Shown: positions 37,827 to 47,911, numbered from the stretch's first letter. The stretch: DNA of 64,000 nucleotides from Echinococcus granulosus (GCF_000524195.1 NW_020170411.1:224544-288543); one strand, 5' to 3'. Notes: generated from the sequence alone by a model not told the origin. Program-made: numbers and translations.

Positions 37827-39574
37827 GACCACCCTCTTGCCTGCTTGCTTGTGTCAAGTCCACTTTTGCCTTTCAGTGTCAAGATCACATAATGTTACAG
37901 TGATTGCAACTTACAGACTCCGTGTTTCCAGGCCTGCTCACACTGTAAATGAAAAGCTAGCTTACTAGTAAAGTAAACACAGAATCCGTACAATAGCTTA
38001 AAAAAATCGAGCAATCAAAACTTAGAGATCACAGAGGTGATGCCGTATTTGCCTAAGGCTAAATACAACACATTTCTCGAGACAGAGTAAACTTTTCTGG
38101 ATAATGCTACTTTGGAAGTCAGTGGGATTTCGCAATGATTCTTCTCCTTTGCCGTAATGATTCTCTGCCTTCGGTTGTTTTGATATGTTAAATCACATAT
38201 CTAAATGAGATCTAAATCGTACTCTGGGTAAGCATCACTTCACCTTACAAGAAAATACTTGAAAGCATATAAGGGCATCCTACGAATGAGGTGCACGGCA
38301 TCTCAGATACAAAACAATTTTCTTATTGTTTTGAATCTATTTGAGATTTCCATTCTTTTTGGAAACAAATACTCCGCCCCTAAACATGATCTCCTTGCCA
38401 TTTGGCTACCGCTACAAAAGGATACCAGAGAAGCTTTTTTTCGTCAAAGCCAAATCGCCCCAAGGGCAATCTTTTGCAAAATCCATTAAAAAAAAACATT
38501 TCCTTTCATGGGTGCGCCATCAAACCGTATAGTATTTACCACAATAAAAATCACCCCCTCTAATCCCTTCAACTCTCTCGAAGTTTTACATCGCCAGAAC
38601 ATACACTGAAAAGCGATAAATTGTAGCAGCCTGTGTATTCGTTGCAGTCGTAATAAGGGATCCTAATGTGGATGATTTATTGCTAACGTAGACAAGGGCT
38701 GGAAGGTCATAGGCATGACCGAAGGACCATGCGGCTAGGTAATAGCGCTTCCTGAGAAGCTCCAACTGCCTGGGTGGTTAAAAAACCGTCAAATCATTGC
38801 ATTACCTTGAATGAAGCAGCAACACCTGCCTCACTGAACTCATTATCGACTTTGCCGAGCTGTATTCTTCTTAGTCTTCCCCACTTCACATACAAAAACA
38901 TCTTCTGGCCACTAAATACTAATAAGCTTCTGCTACACAAACCATTTATTCCTGTTGTCGCGACAGCAGGCAACCCAACCCCATCTTGAGTAACCGAACT
39001 CCCCAAAACACATCACAGTTGTGTGTGAATAGTTTTGACAATTTGCCAAGAATTTGTGAAACTTCTTTTAAAAACACAGTTCCACAGACCCCTTGCTCAC
39101 GTAACATGGAGTGTAACGGGTTCCAGCATCCTTGACTTAAACCCTCCCACCATTTGCCATAAAAGTAACGTCGCCGACAGTTCTGGCCATTTTTAATAAG
39201 TGAGACTTTTCCAAGTCGAATGAATCACATCAATGTTGAAAACATACGGACTTAGCGATTCAGTCCCAAATAGAGATAACTGTAGCTTATGATTCGTTAG
39301 ATTGATAAAGGAAATGCATAAAGCTTGTATCCTGGCTTATTAGCAACTCCGAAACCGACTACTCTATCTAAATAAATAGCATGATTATAAAAATGACCCA
39401 GACTAAACCTGCCGTTAAACCTGTTAAGAGAAATTAGCTTTGACAACTCAAGAAGCAAGCACTGGCCCACTCGGTGCAAAATTACTCAACTGAGGAAAAG
39501 TATTAAAATGTTTCCACTTTAACGACATAACAAGCATTTGATAATGGTGTCCTGCTCTTTGAGGAATGAAAGAG
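37827..39574. other. Spacer between convergent zinc-finger gene and NUDC
   Basis: No gene is supported. Short frames on both strands (for example 38774-39006) lack splice-site or similarity support. A decayed copy of the dispersed repeat is likely at 38622-38806. Confidence 0.5.
38622..38806 (+). repeat. Probable decayed LTR-like repeat, subfamily B
   Basis: Starts TGTAGCAGCCTGTGT, has a core GGCATGACCGAAGGACCATG close to GGCATGGCCCGAAGGCCAG of the family, and ends AAAAACCG...CATTGCATTACC, similar in layout to the subfamily B tail. The length (~185 bp) and order of blocks fit, but identity is low and no flanking duplication is found. Confidence 0.4.
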
Positions 39575-42253
39575 TCAATCAAACCTGCACTTAGAGAAAT
39601 CCATCTCAGGATGCGCATCCATGAATTTTTTCAATAACTCCTGCTTCTTCTGCTCATCGGAGGTGGGTTTCCCAAGCTGCTTTTGTCGTTGGTCGTACAT
39701 CATCTTCTCCACCATGCCCCGTGTCTCTCCGTCTAGGTCACCGAGCTTAGAGTTCTCCGGCTGCACACGCCTTGTGTTGATCTCCGGCTCACCCTTCACC
39801 ACACACGACCACCAGGACATCTTGTCGACCTTCTCTAGACTCAGCACTATCTCCAATCCGTCATCCAGGGTCCAAGAGGACTCCTCTGTCTGGCATGTGA
39901 GAGAAGAGCAGGAAGCAAGTTTTAGAACGAGCATGTATCTTGTGACACTAGGAACTTCAGCGCCCAATTGTGGTCGCAATTGACCGCCCAGGCTCTTCAG
40001 TCCCTACAGACTTTGGCCAGTACTTTGGCATTATGGCGTTTCACCCGGATCATTTCTGTTAACAGCCCACCAACCCTCCTCCACGATTATACCGAAGTCC
40101 TAAGCAGACTTGCATAGCATATATCGTCTTCAAAGAGGAATCAGGCCATATAAGAGCATACAATATTGAAAGACAAACCTACGCATAACTATTCCAAATG
40201 ATATAAGTAGCGATTGCAGAACGGGTGGATAAATACTTACAGGGTGAACCTTCTACAGCTGTCTACTTAAACACACTTCATGTGCGGTGGTAATCGTATT
40301 ATAAATCCGTTAGTCACTCATCGCGCAGTCTTGCAAGAAAACTTTAACACCACTTTGAGTTTATAAACCTATTACCAAAATCTTAAGCAAAGTTTTTAAG
40401 TTGAAAAAAAAAATAATGGCCTCGCTGTTGTAACACCGCATTATCTGAAAAATACAAACGAACAAAAACAGAAAAAAATCGTGCATTCCTATGACCAAAT
40501 TTTCCTAAAGCTTGAATACCCTCTAGCATACAATAGTGTCAACAGTGCAGTTTTTATGCGTATTATGGGAAGCTAAATTATATGCATCATATAATATAAG
40601 CACACTAAAATAGGCTAAGAGACGGGCAACACAAGGACAAATTTCTACCGTTCACAATTAAGAAAACAAGTAATGCGAAAGCCTTAGAATTTACCACAAA
40701 TGAAAAAGTAATACTACTTTCCTGAAATACCATTAGATGTTGCAATTCGGCAAGCGCTCAAAGTCGAATATTGATACAGAAAGCGGTTATACCTTAATTT
40801 CATTGTAAAGTTCGCCCTGAAGAATTGGCTCCTGACCCCTGAGTTCGACCTTTAAATGCCTTCGTTTGAATTCTACCACAACGTCGCGGCTTTTAATCCG
40901 CCTACCCAACTAAGAATGAAAAAAACCTAAATAAAGCAAATCGCAAGCACTCTTCGGATTTCATCTAGCTCAGTAATTGTAGGTATTATAGAGTGCCCTC
41001 GATATAAGTAATGCACGAAAATGAGAACAAACACTAAATAAGTGTACGGTAAGACTTGTCAATAACTGAGGTGTAACAAGTCCCCACATCATGACATAAC
41101 TAGCCTCAAGCAAATCGAAAAAAAGTTTATTTTAAAGTAGCTTTTGATAGCGGTCAGGAATACCGTTTGGGTTGAGAATCGATAAACTGGAAAAATAAGA
41201 AAACAATATTTTGATAAGACCTACCCTAATTGGAATTCTAACTTCCAAGTCTTGAAGAGTCTGAGTCCATCGATAGCGATCAAGATCAGCACCATTTCCA
41301 TCGTTGGGCTTTAGCTTGCCTTTGTCCTCCTCATCCTCCTCCTCCCCTTCGGCAAGAGGCCCCACTTTAACGGGCTTAATCGGCGCACTCTCCTTACTCT
41401 CCTCGTCTCCCTTCGGGCTTAACTTCGCCGACTCCTCTTTCTCCTCTCCCTCCGACTTCATCATCTCTTCCGCCTCTTCGTCGTCCTTTACCTCCTCTAT
41501 CACCACACCGCTATGAATGTCTGAAATATGAACGTGTGCGAACTTGGTTGGGATCCTATGAGCTTAGCTATGTAAAAACTGGTATCTGATTTGTAAACAA
41601 AAGTTGAACCAGCAAATTCAACTGTATCCTACAAGACAAGGACACTGACAGTGCTTTTTGAAGTCCAGTAGATTATATGGATAGGGTTACGTCTCCGAAC
41701 AGAAAACGGGGTGATAAACCATTGAAATGACTGTTTACTCTGATTTCGTTTTAACTACCTGGATGATTGCTAGACATCTAGGAGATAACTACCGTACACC
41801 TGCAGAACAGTACCCAGATTAACATTAACGACCAGGAAACTAGTGAGCAATTTAGTCGGTGGAGCGAGTTAACTCCTTGCTACCAGCTAAAATGTACTTA
41901 TCGAGACTAGAGACTACCATTACCATTATCAGCGGATTTTCGGAGAGCCTCTTCCGCGCGTTCGGCACGACGACGCTTCTCGCGTTCCTCTTTGGCTTTC
42001 ATTTCCTCCTTCTCTCGTTTGTGGCGGTTTAGAGCAGCAGTCTACGAAAATAGCTTTAAGAAAGTGTGAGGATGCTTACCTTGTGCTTCTCGAATTGCTC
42101 TAGGACGAGTTGCTTTGCATCAGTTATTGCAGCACCGTAGTAGAAGTCCGTTCTGCGGGAAAGGAAGCCGAAAAAGGCATCCAGCATCCCTCTGATACCA
42201 TCAGGACAGTTCTGTGCAATGTTCAAAAACAAGGCGTCCAATTGATCACTCAT
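39575..42253 (-). CDS. NUDC: NUDC, nuclear distribution protein C homologue
   Basis: NUDC is an HSP90 co-chaperone with a CS (p23-like) domain that stabilises LIS1/dynein components; it acts in nuclear migration and mitosis. Five exons: 42080-42253, 41924-42041, 41225-41520, 40793-40909 and 39575-39889, giving 339 aa (human 331). The N-terminal helix ([18 protein letters not shown]) aligns with the human FFSFLRRKTDFFIG block. A basic coiled-coil exon follows, then an acidic linker with the conserved DKGKLKPN and NGAD-x4-YRWTQTL. The CS domain has [10 protein letters not shown], and the tail [12 protein letters not shown]...MDFSKC is nearly invariant. The exon 2 donor may instead be six bases further (41918). 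The start codon lies 2 nt after TTTTGTAG, a good (trans-)splice acceptor, and only 98 bp after the LAGE3 stop, so the gene is probably the last in a polycistronic unit. Confidence 0.96.
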
Positions 42254-42351
42254 ATCTACAAAATGAGCAAATTCTGTCACAGTAGACGCGACTAGTTTGC
42301 GCATCAACAAAACCCAGCTTGCAAATTATTTAGTTTTATTTCTAAAAAAGG

Positions 42352-42684
42352 TCAAGCATCCCCATTCCCCGTGATCGCGCACATTGGTTCAGGCATATCT
42401 GCAGGAGGATCGCCAAACTCGGCCATAGTTTCACAAATCAAGAATATTGAATCAAGCCAATGATTAATTGTTATGCGAAGCTTCTTCAACTGCGAAATAG
42501 AGTCCAAGTTAGACTCGAATAAAGTATCAGCAGTGAATTTTGCACAGAGGAAGTTTTCTTCAACAGATAGCTGTACAGAAACAGTTGAACGTTGGGGTTC
42601 TGCATCAACTCTCAGAGAACGAAATGCAATTTCAGCGGCAGATTTGGTTGGAAACGGAACTCGAACCTTTAATGCTTGCTGCAT
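42352..42684 (-). CDS. LAGE3: LAGE3/Pcc1, KEOPS (EKC) complex subunit
   Basis: Pcc1-type proteins are the dimerising subunit of KEOPS, which makes the universal t6A modification at position 37 of ANN-decoding tRNAs. The gene is a single exon of 110 codons. Family signatures are VRVPFPTKSAAEIAFRSL (LAGE3 has VPFPTPLEAEIAHGSL), VDAEPQRS and a C-terminal helix ITINHWLDSIFLICETMAEF, matching INFLDQLSLVVRTMQRF. The short acidic/Pro tail after it is specific to this protein. It starts 61 bp downstream of the PET117-like stop and its stop lies 98 bp before NUDC. An ACTTTCAG acceptor lies 19 nt upstream of the ATG. The same window also encodes CDK5RAP1, another enzyme acting at tRNA position 37, but on the other strand. 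Confidence 0.9.
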   Translation of the reverse strand: MQQALKVRVPFPTKSAAEIAFRSLRVDAEPQRSTVSVQLSVEENFLCAKFTADTLFESNLDSISQLKKLRITINHWLDSIFLICETMAEFGDPPADMPEPMCAITGNGDA

Positions 42685-42745
42685 TGTTATTTTGAAGGGC
42701 TTTCTGAAAGTTCAGAAGGCCTGACAAAATTAATAAATACAGTAT

Positions 42746-42952
42746 TTACTCTAACTCTATTCGGTCTCTTATGAGAGCCTTCGTAGCCTCGATTTCTTCT
42801 CGCACAGTGGCACTTATTCGCTTTTTAGAAAGCAGTTAATTAAAGGAACAACATACTTCTCGCTCTAAGGCTTGTTCAATATGTACGTAAGCAATAATTC
42901 CTACGGTCGCGACGCAGGAGACAGCAAATGTTACTCGGGACGCAAATGACAT
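42746..42952 (-). CDS. PET117-like small membrane protein, 56 aa
   Basis: Two exons (42857-42952 and 42746-42820) are separated by a 36-nt GT-AG intron and encode 56 aa: an N-terminal hydrophobic segment (about residues 5-22) followed by a charged helix rich in Glu, Arg and Ala. The layout, length and the motif VHIEQ-x4-RERISATVREEIE resemble PET117 (VHVKQ..., RDGVIRDIERQ), a mitochondrial inner-membrane factor for haem A synthesis and cytochrome oxidase assembly; human PET117 is 81 aa, so this one is short. A polypyrimidine acceptor, CTTCTTGCTAG, lies 6 nt upstream of the ATG. The stop is 61 bp from the LAGE3 start. The family call is tentative, but the reality of the spliced ORF is well supported by phase and context. 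Confidence 0.55.
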
Positions 42953-43223
42953 GCAGTTCTAGCAAGAAGATAAAATACGGAAACTTGAAACACCCAATCA
43001 CTTACGAAAAAATTATTTCTAATCGTATTAAGTCAATTCAATTCCCACAATTTGCTATCTGGATCAAGAGACACACAAATAAACCACACCTCAAGTTAAA
43101 GATTAGCCGTTTTTTATTGAGGACGTCAGCGTGTTTTTTGGTCCATTTAGCACAGTTTTACTAACTAGTTGAGAAACAAAAGTATCAAGTGATAATTCAC
43201 CTATGTAATCAATTAAAGCAAAA

Positions 43224-43370
43224 TTATGAATGTTTGCCCCAAAATTTTGCCTTGCTTGTCTGAAATTACTGAAATAATAAGTAAGATTCCTCATTTACGC
43301 CTGTCGATAGTCTTTTCTCATCTTTTATAGATCCAACAGCATGCCGACCTCTAATAATTGCTTCAGCCAT
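43224..43370 (-). CDS. Possible 35-aa spliced micropeptide
   Basis: The frame from ATG 43370 gives MAEAIIRGRHAVGSIKDEKR and four more residues, then a GTAAAT donor. A 39-nt intron (43260-43298) in phase 0 joins TSKAKFWGKHS and a stop. Read without splicing, the frame stops after 34 codons. The product would be small and basic. No family is recognised. It sits between TAF10 and the PET117-like gene on the same strand, and its intron has the size typical of this window, but conservation is untested. Confidence 0.22.
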
Positions 43371-43655
43371 TGGATGTACATAAACAAGGCAAATTTATTT
43401 CTACGTATTTTAATTTGAGCTTTTTAGTGAAAATAGCAACTGACTAATCGCTTGTCATAGAATGTAGCCTCTGTTAGGAGATGCGACATTTGCCGACTGT
43501 ACTGTAGGCCCCCTGGTCTCCCTTGAAGTCATGAGGAGTCTCATCGGCATGGCAAAAAGTACATTACTGGCGCACAGAGAGGGCGGTAGTCTAAATGCAT
43601 GCTCTGTAAGGTATACTACTTAGTAGAAATATAATCGGTGTTTGCAAAATAAACG

Positions 43656-44016
43656 CCGATTTTAATAAACCGTCGCAGCTTCCCAGTGCCATCAAAGAGG
43701 TCTTAACAGGTGGGCTGGGTGATGCCTACCTCCGCAGCGAGAACCCGCACCCCTCACTGCCAAAGAACAGCTAAACCCCCCCCCCCATCTCATTTAAGGC
43801 TTCAAGTATGGACTCTAGGCTGAACCACCAGTCGTAAGTGGCTTCACATCTACGCCCGCACACCCACCATTATGGGCCCCCAGGAGAGGTAAAAAGTTGC
43901 GTCGACAACACATCGGTATTGCAAAGCGATCCTCCACACCACATAGCCTCTACGATGTATAGATACATTGAATGTCGTTTCTGGTGACCACAAAAAAAAA
44001 AAAAACAAAACAAAAA
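43656..44016 (+). mobile_element. Possible retroposon with poly(A) tail
   Basis: A segment of roughly 340 bp, GC-richer than its flanks, ends in a 14-A run (43992-44005) followed by further A-rich sequence. CCGATTTTAA before it (from about 43657) and CCGATTTAA after the tail could be a target-site duplication differing by one base. It also contains an 11-C run at 43786-43796. No tRNA promoter boxes or reverse-transcriptase frame are recognised, so it could equally be chance A-rich sequence. Confidence 0.3.
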
Positions 44017-44046
44017 ACCGATTTAAGGACGCAATCGGGCATTTAC

Positions 44047-44873
44047 TCATATATAGTAGGGCGGACGCGCCACATGAATGCCTCGATCGCGCAGGGCCGC
44101 CACAAGATCCTCCACAGTTAGCGTGACACGCTTCTCCACCTTTCCCGACGCTGAGGGCTTAGACTGGGCTGGACAAAAGACAAATAGGTGCGCACGCATC
44201 AAACAATTGTGTAATAGATGCCGTATATCGATCGATAGCAAGAGAATTATACCAAACCCAACAGTTTTTACAACAGCAAACATGTGCTGACCCTGTTTAG
44301 TATCAATACTCTGCTCTATATATGTAAATCTCAAAAGCGAATGAAAAAAATTATACAAGAAAGTATTCTGACCACCATAGCTAACGTAAGCAACGAGTGT
44401 AACATGGACGCTGCAGATGTACCTTGTGGTTTATTATCCTCTGGAGGCGCAAGAGCATTGCCCGCCTCTTTCGAAGCAGAAGGAGTGCCGGCTTTGGTGA
44501 GAAGACCGGTGTTTTGGGCATTTGAGAGCTTCCAGTGTACCATGGTGTCGGAAAGAATGTCGGAAAGGAACTTTTCGGCGGCTAGACTAACCAAACGGGC
44601 TAATCGGGCGTCTCCTTCGCCCGCCTCTAGACGCACCCCAGCGGACTCCAACAGGAGTATAGACACACGATCGGGTATCTATCAATATAGGGAAGAAAAT
44701 TACTAGCAAACACATTAACGTACCGTGGGTTGGATATGTTCTAAGCGAGTATACAGCTCATTCAAAAGATCAGGCTCATTGCTATTCTGGTTGGTTGCAT
44801 CGTCTACGGATGACGAACTGCCAATTAAAGAGGCGCCACGACGCACTGGTGCTCCAGACCCGCCCAGTGTCAT
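44047..44873 (-). CDS. TAF10: TAF10, TFIID/SAGA histone-fold subunit
   Basis: TAF10 is a histone-fold protein shared by TFIID and SAGA, pairing with TAF3, TAF8 or SPT7-type partners in the nucleus. Three exons (44724-44873, 44423-44678, 44047-44168) give 175 aa; human TAF10 is 218 with a longer N-terminal tail. IPDRVSILLLESAGV, RLARLVSLAAEKFLSDI and TLTVEDLVAALRDRGIHV-x2-PPYY match the human IPDAVTGYYLNRAGF, RIIRLISLAAQKFISDI and TLTMEDLTPALSEYGINV-x2-PHYF. The loop between the last two blocks is longer than in human, with an Ala/Pro-rich stretch spanning the second splice site. An acceptor TTGTTCTAG ends 3 nt before the ATG, and the IDI1 stop is only 148 bp upstream, which suggests trans-splicing. 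Confidence 0.95.
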
Positions 44874-45021
44874 TCTCTAGAACAAAAACCAAAGTAAATG
44901 ATCCTCTCACGTTGTTGGTGAAGTCAAAAAGTAACTATAAGTTGGGACAATATATTCCCAATAATAAACAAGGTAATGAGGAAGTAAAATATGTATGCGT
45001 AGATTAAGATAATCACATTGA

Positions 45022-46044
45022 TTATTTCAGTTCAAAAATGTCAGTTCGGTCCCACAGTTCGCCAACGGCCTGGAGTGAATGAGGTGGTGATAAGGATACT
45101 TTAGCTTCTGCCCACTGCCACATCTTTCTAAGGTATCCGAGGCGCACGATTTTCCGGAACCATGGCGTATAGCAGCAGGGCTCTTTTTCAACCAAGGATT
45201 CGAGAGAAACGAGGTCCAACCAAGCGGTCGCAGCAACCTCATCGACATCGGGGGCCATGTAGGAACAATCGACTGACAGATTTGGAGGAAGAATGCTGGC
45301 CAGAAGGTAATCCACTTCCCTCTCGCACCACATATTGTCCTCGGGCTCATTGGAAGCCGAGTAAATAATGCGCGTCAAAAAATGAATATCCTCAATGGAT
45401 AAACATCTAGTAATATCAATCCCAAGTTCATGATTTGCCTAAAATAAGGGGAACAAATACATTTTAACAAAGGAGATGGGAGCATTCAAACGCACAAAGT
45501 ACCTGTAAGAAGCTAACCTTACGTCGGGCCGCACGTTTAACACCGAGAGCGTTCGCCTCCTCAGTTTCACCATCATAATTAACGCAGGGGTGACTACAAC
45601 AGCTATTAGTCCATAATAATGGAAACGTGAGCTTCGACGTAGAACGTTGTTGTACCAAAAGCTCCAATGAACCAGCAGTTGAAGGTGATGCGCGAAATAT
45701 GAACAAACTAAATGCCCGATGTAATAAGCCACCTTTGTAGTGACAATTCTAGGAACTTGGAAAGTGAGAAACCGGAAAACCTTTTTTGAAGCTGTGAATA
45801 GAACACGATCAAAATTGTCCACAACAAGGCATTCATCCTTAGTCATATGCTCATGCTGGATTTGATATTTGTCCACGGTTGAAGCATAGCATCTTGGCAA
45901 GTTGAGCACATAAAATATGTCTGTAAAGACAGAAGATGACAGTCTCCACAACAAAGTTTGTGCTACACTGAACATCAGAACCCACCGTCCTAAAATATAA
46001 CACATTCTAATCAAAGTATTTCTAAGCATAAGATATTGGATCAA
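45022..46044 (-). CDS. IDI1: Isopentenyl-diphosphate delta-isomerase
   Basis: Interconverts isopentenyl and dimethylallyl diphosphate, feeding prenylation, dolichol and ubiquinone synthesis. Exons: from the 5' end to 45781, then 45518-45748 and 45022-45438; introns are 32 and 79 nt. Nudix-type IDI signatures: [18 protein letters not shown] (human KKNCH...[11 protein letters not shown]), [11 protein letters not shown], the catalytic-Cys block TNSCCSHP, the metal/catalytic Glu block [10 protein letters not shown], and TPWFRKI. Relative to human, the loop after NCH is about four residues shorter. The frame is open up to ATG 46044; ATG 46005, 1 nt after a TTTGATTAG acceptor, gives 290 aa. Either start leaves a hydrophobic, Arg-containing N-terminus ending RCYAS, which could be a mitochondrial or peroxisomal targeting region, or could be 5' UTR if a downstream Met is used. 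Confidence 0.92.
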
Positions 46045-46395
46045 CCATAGGAGACCTCAGTCAAATGCTAAGTTACAGCCAGTATTCAAACAAGCCAAGA
46101 AACAAGAAAGATGCACTAGAACAAGTAAATGTCCTCATATTTTAACTCGACCACAGAGAACACTAACGTAGTAAATTACAAAAGACACCTATAACCAATG
46201 CCTATAGAAAACAACAAAATACAGGCATTTCATGAATGAAACTATTGATGCTCTAACGCGGTATGTAAGACATCGCATAGAAATTCCATTGAGCATCATA
46301 ATGAAGCCGCGCAGCACTTTCGCAGATGCCTCGAGCAACTAAAAAACATAAAAGCTTATGTAAAAACAGTGTCAAAGCAGACGAATTCTCCTAAG

Positions 46396-46660
46396 CTACT
46401 GTAAATCATAAAAAAGCAGATCAACTATGTCGGACAGCAACACCCCAAACCACCAGAGCACCAGTGTCCACCGGCGATTCGACAAGAGTTGAAACAGCCG
46501 CGCACTCGCATTGTAGATCCAAACGTTCAATGAGTGAACTTTAAACACAGCCTAACAAAATTCCAAATAGAATTAAAGCACAATTAACTTGCTTTTGAAG
46601 AGTTTTTATTATCCCAACTTTTTGGGGAAAGAGCGTGAGTGCCACTAAAATTTTGCGCAT
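46396..46660 (-). CDS. Unrecognised small membrane protein, 75 aa
   Basis: Two exons (46589-46660 and 46396-46551), joined across a 37-nt GT-AG intron in phase 0, encode 75 aa. The basic N-terminus (MRKILVALTLFPQK) and a hydrophobic C-terminal segment (about residues 53-72, TLVLWWFGVLLSDIVDLLFY) suggest one membrane span. An alternative is that the gene continues: a donor inside exon 2 (ATA|GTTGAT) could join an open segment after GTTTTTTAG near 46338, giving a longer, still hydrophobic protein. I recognise no family. It is the first gene of the minus-strand cluster, 351 bp upstream of the IDI1 frame. Confidence 0.45.
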
Positions 46661-46872
46661 TTTGATAACCAAGACAATTATAAATGCAAACCAAAAAGTT
46701 AAACGAAGTATTCACCACTTAAACTCAAAATAATGGCTCTTAAATTTACTGCGGATACCACTTTTAGGGCATTATCTGTCTACAACTTACCTATTTTTAC
46801 TTGTTATAATTATCGCCTGCCCATGTTGCCCACTAACAAGCCATTGAATTTACCAATGCGGTTATTGTATAT

Positions 46873-47070
46873 TGTAGCGTCCCGAGACTCCCTGAAGACG
46901 AAAGAAGACACAACACTCGTGCAGAATATATGTATTCAGCACGGAGAAGGTGTCTGGGCTGTTGGCATGGCCCAAAAGGCCAACCCATCCAGCGAGGTAC
47001 AAGGGGGCTAGCTCAAAGTACAAAAGTGGCGCCTCACCAGAACCGAGGGACAAACCACTATCGTATTACA
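46873..47070 (+). repeat. Solo-LTR-like repeat, subfamily A, 4-bp target duplication
   Basis: A 198-bp copy from TGTAGCGTCCCGAGACTCCC to CACTATCGTATTACA, flanked by ATAT on both sides (46869-46872 and 47071-47074). It has the best-preserved TGTA...TACA termini in the window and makes a good family reference. The surrounding sequence is AT-rich, so the ATAT match alone is weak evidence. Confidence 0.82.
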
Positions 47071-47911
47071 ATATAGTATTTACTTTTATGCTGAACCAAG
47101 GGAACACATTGGTCCTCGTAGTTGGCCATTTTGTGGGAAGCCATGATAGCCCGGCTGTGCTTGTATCCTCCTACCCCGCTGCTACACAACACTGGTAGTA
47201 ATATTTTCAGAGTAGTTGTAAGCGTTTTTGTGACTATAGAAAAACTTGACTGCCCTTTTTAGAATATGACGTGATTTTGTTTTTTGTGTGAAAAGAATTG
47301 AGTAGACCTTGGGTTCCCCAAATATTTGTGCGGTTTTATTAATATGAACTTGTTGCCGTAATCGCGTGAGCTAGGCCCAATTACATGCTTTAAGCAAGTG
47401 CTCCAAAACCCCATATTTCGAACATTTTATTTTGGTTTAATTGTACACGCGTGATTACAACTAGGTTCATGGTTATCTGTCGCAAAGTTTACCCTTTTGG
47501 TATTTTTAACGTCTCATCCAAAAAAAGCATCTTCGGCAAATAAGTTTGTAATTTGCGTTAAAAGTATTTTTGGAATGTTGCCGAAATCTTTGCAACCTTC
47601 TACCTCCTATCTTGCCTCTGGTTTTGTCTTTCGATTAATGCCTATTACATCGCTAAGTATAAATAAAGGCTATTGTCCTATTTGCATCACAATCAATTCT
47701 ACGTAGGCTTTATATCATCTTTAAAGCTGGTACCACACTCCCCTCTTAGTTTCACGGTAATAAAGTGTTTGTTTCTCTTTGTATTTCCAACTTGGGATCT
47801 CAAACCAGTCATGCTAAACTATATTGTTGAGCTATGTTTATTCGTTGCTTGAATTAAGCCGCATATCATCTTATAAGCCATTTCATATCATTTTTTGCTC
47901 CAGCAAACCTA
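47071..47911. other. Spacer upstream of CDK5RAP1
   Basis: No gene is recognised. The last part (TCATTTTTTGCTCCAG, ending at 47903) is a strong acceptor-like site 8 nt before the CDK5RAP1 start, so the sequence before it could be an intron with an upstream 5' UTR exon or a trans-splicing outron. Confidence 0.5.

Noticed and set aside
39621..39983. 120-codon plus-strand frame
   Set aside because: It is the antisense of the last NUDC exon, which has near-invariant protein motifs.
43495..43560. TGTAGGCCCCCTGGTCTCCC and a nearby GGCATGGC as another repeat copy
   Set aside because: Only short blocks match and the spacing differs from the family; it may be a decayed fragment but is not supportable.
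44284..44706. 140-codon plus-strand frame
   Set aside because: It is antisense to TAF10 exon 2 and its intron.
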